Shown here: positions 58,419-64,000 of the stretch, in pieces
How the letters are laid out: the number at the start of each line of letters is the position of its first letter
Numbering within the stretch: the stretch's first letter is position 1
Source of the DNA: [Clostridium] saccharolyticum WM1
GTDB lineage: Bacteria; Bacillota; Clostridia; Lachnospirales; Lachnospiraceae
Direction: 5' to 3'
NCBI RefSeq assembly: GCF_000144625.1
Contig: NC_014376.1
Coordinates: 496,001 to 560,000 of the forward strand
Length of the DNA stretch: 64,000 nt
Translations under genes and position numbers: made by a program
Notes under the pieces: model-generated
Seen by the model: the letters and a program-made list of their open reading frames with translations, nothing else
Databases searched by the model: none
What the model was told of the DNA's origin: nothing

Positions 58419-59490
58419 CAAACGAATTCACCTGATTGTGGATATAGCAAAACTGATGATAACTATTCTGGTGTCCTGCGGCCTGGTTACGGCCATTGTA
58501 TTAGGAACCAGTACTGAACCCATGAATGCTTTTTTCAGCTTTTTTATCGGCCCTTTTACTTCCTTCCGCCGTATCGGGAATATTGTGGAGGCCGCTGCCC
58601 CCTTAATGTTTACGGCCCTGGCCGTTATCCTGATCTTTGGAGCCGGACAGTTTTCCATGATCGCAGAAGGCGCTTTTTTTATCGGTACTCTTGGCGCAAT
58701 GATGGTTGCAACCTCGGTTCCACTTCCTACAGGAATCCATTCAGCAGTGGCTTTGCTGGTAGCGGCAGCCATGGGCGCGGCCGCAGCCTTGATTCCGGCC
58801 CTGTTAAAGATGAAATGGCAGGTATCAGAAGTAGTAACCTCCCTGATGCTAAACTATATTATTCAGTTTTTTGCCATTTATATGGTTAGCTATTATTTCC
58901 GTGAAATAAGCAGCTCAAGCCTTGCTTCCATTGCATTTCTGGACACCTCCCTGCTGCCGGTGATCATAGGCGGGACCAGGATCCATGGGGGGATCCTATT
59001 GGGGATTGTTCTCTGCCTGTTCACTTATTTCCTGCTTTTCCATACCACCTTTGGAATGAAGCTGAGGATCGTGGGAAATAATCCGAGGTTTGCGAATTAT
59101 TCAGGAATAAAAGTCACCCAAATCATGGTGGTCTCTCAGGTGATTGCAGGAGCTTTGGCAGGAGCAGGCGGCGGTGCGGAACTTTTGGGCATGTATAACC
59201 GCTTCAAATGGACCTCAAGCCCGGGATACGGCTGGACTGGCATTGCCGTGGCTCTGCTTGCCAGAAATAATCCACTTCTGGTACCCCTGGCAGCACTTTT
59301 TATGGGATATCTTAACGTGGGGGCAAACATTATGGCAAGAAACAGCGATGTCAGCAGCGAGGTGGTAAAAATCATCCAGGGTGTCATGATACTTATGATT
59401 GCAGCCGAAGCTTTGCTAAAAAAATGGAAGCAGAGAATGATTGTGGAGGCTGCAAAGGCGGAAACGGGTATGAAGGGGGCGGCAAAATGA
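58408..59490 (+). CDS. Nucleoside ABC importer permease (NupP-like)
   Basis: This is a 360-residue membrane subunit of the BPD_transp_2/RbsC superfamily with about nine helices. SMIAEGAFFIGTLGAMMVAT, SEVVTSLMLNYIIQFFAIYM and GNNPRFANYSGIKVTQIMVV are the family blocks. The ATG lies inside the ATPase gene with AAAGGAGGTTTGTC upstream. It overlaps the second permease gene by four bases (ATGA), giving translational coupling of the two membrane subunits, which pair as a heterodimer. Confidence 0.92.
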   Translation: MDSNKRIHLIVDIAKLMITILVSCGLVTAIVLGTSTEPMNAFFSFFIGPFTSFRRIGNIVEAAAPLMFTALAVILIFGAGQFSMIAEGAFFIGTLGAMMVATSVPLPTGIHSAVALLVAAAMGAAAALIPALLKMKWQVSEVVTSLMLNYIIQFFAIYMVSYYFREISSSSLASIAFLDTSLLPVIIGGTRIHGGILLGIVLCLFTYFLLFHTTFGMKLRIVGNNPRFANYSGIKVTQIMVVSQVIAGALAGAGGGAELLGMYNRFKWTSSPGYGWTGIAVALLARNNPLLVPLAALFMGYLNVGANIMARNSDVSSEVVKIIQGVMILMIAAEALLKKWKQRMIVEAAKAETGMKGAAK

Positions 59491-60425
59491 TTGAGTATTC
59501 CTTTATGGTGGATTTTCTTTTTATGTGGATCCGTGTGGCAACTCCTATTTTACTCACCTCCCTGGGTGCAGTGATCTGCGAAAGAACAGGTGTGGTTAAT
59601 CTTGGATTAGATGGAATCATGCTCATTTCGGCCCTGTTCGGGGTTCTGGGAAGTGCTTGGGGTGGAAGCCTGTTTTGGGGGCTTGTAGCAGGCATCGGAG
59701 CGGCTTTGATTGTAAGCGGGGTTTTCGCATATTTCCATCTGATGTTAAAGGCAAATGCCGTTTTATGCGGAACAGCGGTCAACACCATTGCCGGAGGACT
59801 TACGGTCTTCGTTCTCCAGCTTGCAACAGGGGAAAAAGGCTCCAGTTCATCCTTAAAAAGCTTCAGCTTTCCTGCAGTCAGGATTCCCATTATTAAGGAC
59901 ATTCCTGTGCTGGGAGATATATTATCCGGCCACAATGTGATCACCTATTTTGCCTTTCTCATGGTGCTTGTCATCTCGGTCTTTTTATACCGTACTCCCA
60001 TGGGACTTCGGATGAGAGCCGTAGGGGAAAATCCCAGTGCAGCTTCCAGTGTTGGGCAGAATGTTGTTAAGATCCGGTTTCTTGCTATTTTATTATGTGG
60101 AGTGATGGCAGGAATGGGAGGAATGTATTTGTCTATGGGTTATTTATCCATGTTTACCAGGGATATGGTGGCCGGACGGGGCTTTATCGCACTTGCGGCC
60201 TGTGCTATGGGACATGCGAATCCTATGGGAGCCTTAATTTCCTCTATGGTCTTTTCTTTCTTTGACGGGCTTTCCAATATCCTGCAGCTTTTACAGATCC
60301 CGTCTGAGTTTGTTCAGATGCTGCCTTATGGGGCAACCATTTTCGGTCTGACCATCTATTCTGTTCAAAAGCAGCGGCAGAAAATTAAAAAGTATAAGGA
60401 GATAACCCCAAATGCCATTAAATAA
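59487..60425 (+). CDS. Nucleoside ABC importer permease (NupQ-like)
   Basis: This is the 312-residue second membrane subunit of the same superfamily. CERTGVVNLGLDGIMLISAL near the N-terminus, KANAVLCGTAVNTIAGGLTV and VGENPSAASSVGQNVVKIRF are the signatures. The start ATG overlaps the upstream stop (ATGA); a longer in-frame reading lies within the first permease gene and is rejected. The last 14 bases overlap the second phosphorylase gene, so uptake and cleavage are translationally linked. Confidence 0.92.
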   Translation: MIEYSFMVDFLFMWIRVATPILLTSLGAVICERTGVVNLGLDGIMLISALFGVLGSAWGGSLFWGLVAGIGAALIVSGVFAYFHLMLKANAVLCGTAVNTIAGGLTVFVLQLATGEKGSSSSLKSFSFPAVRIPIIKDIPVLGDILSGHNVITYFAFLMVLVISVFLYRTPMGLRMRAVGENPSAASSVGQNVVKIRFLAILLCGVMAGMGGMYLSMGYLSMFTRDMVAGRGFIALAACAMGHANPMGALISSMVFSFFDGLSNILQLLQIPSEFVQMLPYGATIFGLTIYSVQKQRQKIKKYKEITPNAIK

Positions 60426-61182
60426 AGATGAAAAAACCATTGGAAAAAGACAGTACCACATTCATTTAAGCCCGGGAGACATTGGCGATTACGTTCTTCT
60501 TCCAGGCGATCCAGCCCGTTCAGACAGGGTGGCAAAATATCTGGAAGATGCCAGGCTGGTGGCTGATAACCGGGAACACCGCACCTTTACAGGATCTTAT
60601 AAAGGAGTAAAGGTTTCCGTCACCTCAACGGGAATGGGCTGTCCGTCGGCAGCCATTGCAGCAGAAGAGCTGATTAATATCGGTGCTAAATGCCTTATCC
60701 GGATCGGCAGCAGCGCAGCACTTCAAGAGGGAATCAAAATCGGTGACTTAATGATTTCCACCGCTTCTATGAAAAACGAAGGAACGTCAAGGTTTTACGT
60801 GCCGGACTGTTTCCCTGCGGTACCGGATTTTGATCTGACAAGAGTGCTGATCGATACGGCAAAGGATATGAAGGATGAGATTTCAGGCAGCCTCTATTAT
60901 GGAATCAATGCCAGTGATGATGCGTTTTACGGAGAAACCCAGGAGTGGATCGAGAAATTATCCAAGCTTGGCTGCCTGAACGTTGAGATGGAAAGCTCCG
61001 CCCTGTATACGGTATGCCACCGCCGGAAGGTGAGGGGGGCCATGATCAGTGCCGTATCCGGTAATATTGTCACAGGTGATGTGATCTATGAAATGGAAAA
61101 CAGAGGACTGGCAGCCGGCTGGGATGATGAGATCCGGGTGGTGCTGGAGGCTATCTACCGTTTTGAGAAAGAGAAATTTTAA
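60412..61182 (+). CDS. Nucleoside phosphorylase, uridine-phosphorylase family (copy 2)
   Basis: This 256-residue NP-I fold enzyme is more divergent than the other two in the operon. It has QYHIHLSPGDIGDYVLLPGD, NREHRTFTGSYKGVKVSVTS, GIGSSA-like IRIGSSAALQEGIKIGD and the sugar-binding NVEMESSALYTVCH with the family MEME-type pattern. Differences from copies 1 and 3 suggest another base specificity (inference). The ATG follows AAGGAGATAACCCCA and overlaps the permease gene by 14 bases. A hairpin separates it from copy 3. Confidence 0.9.
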   Translation: MPLNKDEKTIGKRQYHIHLSPGDIGDYVLLPGDPARSDRVAKYLEDARLVADNREHRTFTGSYKGVKVSVTSTGMGCPSAAIAAEELINIGAKCLIRIGSSAALQEGIKIGDLMISTASMKNEGTSRFYVPDCFPAVPDFDLTRVLIDTAKDMKDEISGSLYYGINASDDAFYGETQEWIEKLSKLGCLNVEMESSALYTVCHRRKVRGAMISAVSGNIVTGDVIYEMENRGLAAGWDDEIRVVLEAIYRFEKEKF

Positions 61183-61196
61183 AAGTGGTAACGCCC

Positions 61197-61220
61197 TGGG
61201 GGCATCCCTGTATGCCCCCA
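61197..61220 (+). promoter_or_regulatory. Intraoperonic hairpin between phosphorylase copies 2 and 3
   Basis: TGGGGGCAT (61197-61205) pairs perfectly with ATGCCCCCA (61212-61220) over a six-base loop. No T-tract follows, so it is an mRNA processing or stability signal rather than a terminator. Confidence 0.5.
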
Positions 61221-61260
61221 AAGTATGACAGAATAAAAGAAGTAAAAAAGGAGACAGGAG

Positions 61261-62040
61261 ATGCAGGAAAAAAAGATGATGCATTTAAGCATTACCAAGG
61301 ATCAGATAGGCGAATATGTATTCTTGCCGGGAAGCGTAGAACGGGCGGCCAAAATAGCGGCTTATTTTGACAATCCGGTGAAAATAGCCCATCACAGGGA
61401 ATACCTTACTTATACGGGAACCCTGGCAGGCGTTCCCGTTTCTGTTACAAGTACTGGGATCGGGGGACCTTCTTCTGCCATTGCGGTGGAAGAATTGTTT
61501 GAATGCGGTGCTCATACCATGATGAGAATAGGTTCCTGTGCATCCACATCCCCAAAGGTCAAGGTTGGGGATGTGATAATTCCTAACGGAGCGGTAAGGA
61601 TGGAGGGAACCGGGCTTCATTATCTGCCTGAAGAATTCCCGGCAATACCGGATTATGAGATGTTGAAGGAACTGGAAGCAGCGGCAAGAAAATTAAATAT
61701 TCCTTATAATATTGGAATTACAATTTCAAAGGATTCCTTTTATACAGAGGTTTCCCCTGAGACAAAGCCGGTGTATCAAGAACTGAAAAGCAAATGGGAG
61801 GCTTACGAAAAAGGCGGAGCCACCAATTCCAGCATGGAGTGTGCCACCTTGTTCCTGGTAGCGGCCTCTCTGGGCATCAGAATGTCTTCCGTTATGATCA
61901 GTGCGACTAATTACAAGAGCTATACCAATGACCATAAGGACTATCCAAGAGAATGGGAGGACCGGGCCATCCAGGTAGGAATCGAAGCAATGACACAGAT
62001 CATTAAGACGGATAGGAAAAAACGTTCCTACGGCGCATAA
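61261..62040 (+). CDS. Nucleoside phosphorylase, uridine-phosphorylase family (copy 3)
   Basis: This 259-residue enzyme is a close paralogue of the first phosphorylase of the operon: both open with a MMHxxI(S/T)K start, continue with (I/V)FLPGS(P/V)ERAxKIAxYFD, and share TSTGIGGPSxAIAxEEL and SSMECATLFLVAASLGIR. It is distinct in the C-terminal ATNYKSYTNDHKDYPREWED. ATG follows AAAAAAGGAGACAGG. The duplication, with one copy at each end of the transporter genes, suggests split substrate ranges. It is followed by the nucleoside hydrolase gene. Confidence 0.9.
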   Translation: MQEKKMMHLSITKDQIGEYVFLPGSVERAAKIAAYFDNPVKIAHHREYLTYTGTLAGVPVSVTSTGIGGPSSAIAVEELFECGAHTMMRIGSCASTSPKVKVGDVIIPNGAVRMEGTGLHYLPEEFPAIPDYEMLKELEAAARKLNIPYNIGITISKDSFYTEVSPETKPVYQELKSKWEAYEKGGATNSSMECATLFLVAASLGIRMSSVMISATNYKSYTNDHKDYPREWEDRAIQVGIEAMTQIIKTDRKKRSYGA

Positions 62041-62119
62041 ACGGCCTGTTAGAACCTGTTGAAATAGACGGAACAAATATTAAATGGTTTTATGAGCCAG
62101 TGGAAAGGGAAAAGAATGA

Positions 62120-63064
62120 ATGAAACATATTATTGTGGATTGCGATACGGGCATTGATGATTCAATTGCCATTCTATATGCTTTAAAAAGTAATAAACTT
62201 CATGTGGAGGGCTTTACCACTGTGTACGGAAATACCTCTTCCATGCAGGCGGCAGAAAATACACTGCGGCTGATCAAGCTGGCAAAGTGCGGCTATGATA
62301 TACCGGTCCTTGTAGGTGCAAATGAGAGCATGACCGGAGACGCAGAGCCTTATCCGGTCCATATTCATGGAGACAACGGCATCGGTAACGTGGAATTGCC
62401 GGAATCAGAGCAAAAACCATTAAATGAGGATGCAGCGGACTTTATAATAAAGAAGGCAGAGGAATTAAAAGGGGATTTAACCATTGTTGCCCTGGGGAGG
62501 CTGACCAATATAGCAGCAGCTTTAGAAAAGGATCCAAGGCTTCCCTATAAAATAAAGCATATGGTTGTCATGGGAGGTGCCTTTCATAAACCGGGCAATA
62601 TCAGTCCCTATGCGGAAGCAAATATCTACGGTGATGCAAAAGCTTCTGATATAGTATTCCGGGCGGGTTTTCCAATGACAGTGGTCGGTCTTGATGTTAC
62701 CATGGAGACCTTCCTATCAGCCCGGGATATCACCCTCCTTTGCAAGTACTGCAGGGAAGAAAACCGGGAGGTAGTTCAGTATATACAGTCTGCCCTGGAG
62801 TATTATTTCCAGTTCAGCTATGAATCCATGGGATGCCTGGACAACTCCGTTGTTCATGATCCGCTGGCAATGGTGATTGCTGAGGATCCTTCCATTGGGG
62901 AATACCGGATGGTAAGGGCTGCCGTGGAATATGAAAATAAAGAGTTCCGGGGCATGATCAAAAGAGATGAAGGCTTTATCCCGGTCTATGATCATGATGA
63001 AATCCTTTACTGCATCCGGGTGAATTCTGATCTGGCGGTCAGGAGGCTTCTGTCAGTCTTTTAA
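62120..63064 (+). CDS. Inosine-uridine-type nucleoside hydrolase
   Basis: This 314-residue enzyme hydrolyses ribonucleosides with water to base and ribose. The Ca2+-binding aspartate cluster is at the N-terminus (VDCDTGIDDSIAILYAL). HGDNGIGNVELP, MGGAFHKPGNISPYAEANIY and the later VVHDPLAMVIAEDP are the other IUNH signatures. The ATG has AGTGGAAAGGGAAAAG some distance upstream, a weaker site than its neighbours. It adds a phosphate-independent route to the three phosphorylases of the operon, useful when ribose rather than ribose 1-phosphate is wanted. Confidence 0.93.
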   Translation: MKHIIVDCDTGIDDSIAILYALKSNKLHVEGFTTVYGNTSSMQAAENTLRLIKLAKCGYDIPVLVGANESMTGDAEPYPVHIHGDNGIGNVELPESEQKPLNEDAADFIIKKAEELKGDLTIVALGRLTNIAAALEKDPRLPYKIKHMVVMGGAFHKPGNISPYAEANIYGDAKASDIVFRAGFPMTVVGLDVTMETFLSARDITLLCKYCREENREVVQYIQSALEYYFQFSYESMGCLDNSVVHDPLAMVIAEDPSIGEYRMVRAAVEYENKEFRGMIKRDEGFIPVYDHDEILYCIRVNSDLAVRRLLSVF

Positions 63065-63089
63065 GGCTATAAAAAGAAACTTTATGGAG

Positions 63090-63143
63090 TCACCTCCGCC
63101 TGCCCCGAGTCCTTTAGCGGGAAAAAACAGGCCCTGCAGGTGA
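63090..63143 (+). promoter_or_regulatory. Compound RNA hairpin after the nucleoside hydrolase gene
   Basis: Three nested stems are separated by internal loops: TCACCT (63090-63095) with AGGTGA (63138-63143), GCCTG (63098-63102) with CAGGC (63128-63132), and CCCG (63104-63107) with CGGG (63118-63121), with a conspicuous A6 on the 3' side. A terminator hairpin follows nine bases later. It resembles the layout of an aptamer plus terminator, but I recognise no riboswitch class, and the next gene has its own promoter beyond the terminator. Confidence 0.45.
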
Positions 63144-63151
63144 GAAGAATA

Positions 63152-63197
63152 AACGGTGCACAGCGAACTGATATCAGCTGTGGGCCGTTCTTTCATT
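63152..63197 (+). terminator. Terminator of the nucleoside operon
   Basis: AACGG/CCGTT and CACAGC/GCTGTG pair (63152-63164 with 63177-63189) around an internal TG/GG loop, followed by CTTTCATT. Confidence 0.65.
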
Positions 63198-63340
63198 GTG
63201 AAACAGATTCATCCAGCCGACGAAGGCTTAGGAGGCTTATACCGAATTTTATTCTACCAGAGGCATATGAAGTAGATTTTAAGTTTCATTTTGGATTTCT
63301 TTCAAAATAATGAATGTTGTGGAATGTTCCGGGGTATTTA

Positions 63341-63349
63341 TGGTATAAT
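63341..63349 (+). promoter_or_regulatory. Extended -10 promoter of the glycosyltransferase gene
   Basis: TGGTATAAT (TGN-TATAAT) lies 38 bases before the ATG at 63387. A palindrome GGAATGTTCC lies at 63321-63330, where a -35 would be. Confidence 0.6.
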
Positions 63350-63386
63350 CATATCCAGATAAAAACAAGACCATTTAAGGAGAAAT

Positions 63387-64000
63387 ATGAAACCACATGC
63401 ATTTGCGGTCTGTGCATATAAGGACTCACCTTATCTTGAAGCCTGCATCCGGTCTCTTCTGAAGCAAAGCGTCCGGTCGGACATCATATTATGCACATCA
63501 ACGCCCAGTCCTTTTATAGAAAAAATAGCGGACAAGTATCAGATCCCATTGCTTGTCCGGCAAGGAAAAAGCAATATACGGGAAGACTGGAACTTTGCCT
63601 ATGACATGGCTGAGGCCCGTTTTGTTACCATTGCCCATCAGGATGATCTATACCAGAAGGACTATGTGAAAAAGCTTCTGGAATGTTATAAGAAATATCC
63701 GGATATGACGCTGTTTACGGGAGGATATACCGTAATCAGGGGGGACCGCCCGGCTGTATTTGAAAAGGTGGAGTTTATTAAGCGGTTGTTAAGGCTTCCG
63801 CTTCGGCTCCGGTCCATCAGCCACCTGTCCTGGGTCAAAAAAAGCGTTCTGCTGTTTGGAAACTCCATTTGCTGTCCTGCATGCGCATATAATAAGGAAC
63901 AATTAGGAGAGTCGCTTTTCACCTCTCCTTATCGGTTTGCCCTGGATTGGGATACCCTTTATCAGATGTCCGGGCTGCCGGGCCGTTTTATATGCTCAGA
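63387..64000 (+). CDS. Family 2 glycosyltransferase (truncated by window end)
   Basis: This reading frame is open from the ATG to the end of the window (204 codons seen, no stop). AAGGAG lies four bases before the ATG. The N-terminus HAFAVCAYKDSPYLEACIRS is the typical GT-A start of family 2, and VTIAHQDDLYQKDYVKKLLE supplies the metal-binding QDD in the place of the DXD motif. Further on, FGNSICCPACAYNKE and FALDWDTLYQMSGLPGRF correspond to the acceptor half. It transfers a sugar from a nucleotide-sugar donor, probably to a surface polysaccharide or protein. The stop and the operon context lie outside the window. Confidence 0.85.
   Translation, partial: MKPHAFAVCAYKDSPYLEACIRSLLKQSVRSDIILCTSTPSPFIEKIADKYQIPLLVRQGKSNIREDWNFAYDMAEARFVTIAHQDDLYQKDYVKKLLECYKKYPDMTLFTGGYTVIRGDRPAVFEKVEFIKRLLRLPLRLRSISHLSWVKKSVLLFGNSICCPACAYNKEQLGESLFTSPYRFALDWDTLYQMSGLPGRFICS

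Noticed and set aside
63061..63200. A known riboswitch class after the nucleoside hydrolase
   Set aside because: The fold did not match the consensus of the purine, ZTP, THF, SAM or c-di-GMP aptamers as I know them. It is kept only as an unclassified structure.
1..64000. CRISPR arrays, tRNA/rRNA genes, insertion sequences, prophage or toxin-antitoxin modules
   Set aside because: I looked for direct-repeat arrays, tRNA-like ends, transposase and integrase motifs and small paired ORFs, and saw none that could be supported.

Overview
The window looks like chromosome of an anaerobic Gram-positive bacterium of the Lachnospiraceae / Clostridium cluster XIVa type. The evidence is: strong AGGAGG-type ribosome binding sites, A+T-rich sigma-A promoters, intrinsic terminators with T-tracts, type III glutamine synthetase, a DUF4250 protein, a DUF815 ATPase, a 2-hydroxyacyl-CoA dehydratase-like (double-cubane) reductase with its activase, and a PTS/6-phospho-glucosidase catabolic cluster. 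I saw no rRNA, tRNA, CRISPR array, transposase, integrase or phage gene. Gene order is dense and mostly on the + strand. The last gene runs off the right edge.

Left part (1-18.7 kb): a GH46 chitosanase lipoprotein; an L-cysteine desulfidase (cyuA) divergent from a LysR regulator; a Gfo/Idh/MocA oxidoreductase; a secreted cell-wall-binding-repeat protein; clpB; asparaginase; a 59-residue DUF4250 protein; a lipid block (cardiolipin synthase, a small membrane protein, PlsC); pheA; and a compact DUF815 ATPase-Ppx-Ppk polyphosphate block.

Middle (18.7-39.9 kb): a structured RNA leader precedes a VanRS-like two-component system, an 829-residue membrane-anchored exported protein and an ABC exporter pair, in one tight run ending near endonuclease IV. 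Next is a three-gene membrane module resembling Bacillus YdjI-YdjG-YdjH (SPFH, zinc-ribbon membrane protein, TPM domain) without a neighbouring pspA. Then come sfsA, thrC, a MATE transporter, class II aldolase, glutamine synthetase III, a PHP phosphatase, an AraC regulator and an M42 peptidase.

Right part (39.9-64 kb): a cellobiose-type PTS cluster (IIA, GH4, IIB, IIC, small membrane protein, GH1, DUF3284, GntR) with a GGTCTAGACC-type palindrome in front of IIB. A double-cubane reductase/activase pair follows, then a polar amino-acid ABC transporter and a MupG-like (DUF871) glycosidase. The reductase and the MupG-like gene share a repeated leader with a short upstream ORF and a hairpin. After a convergent HAD phosphatase comes a nine-gene nucleoside uptake and cleavage operon: three phosphorylases of one family, a GntR regulator, a NupNOPQ-like ABC importer and a nucleoside hydrolase. 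It is driven by a promoter carrying two copies of an ACTTGGC-N-GCCAAGT palindrome. The window ends in a truncated glycosyltransferase gene.

The strongest candidates for undescribed biology are the repeated uORF/hairpin leader around the double-cubane reductase, the structured leader and envelope-type two-component/ABC operon at 18.7-25.1 kb, the pspA-less Ydj-like module, and the twin-operator nucleoside operon. All assignments come from reading the sequence and family knowledge; no database search was run.
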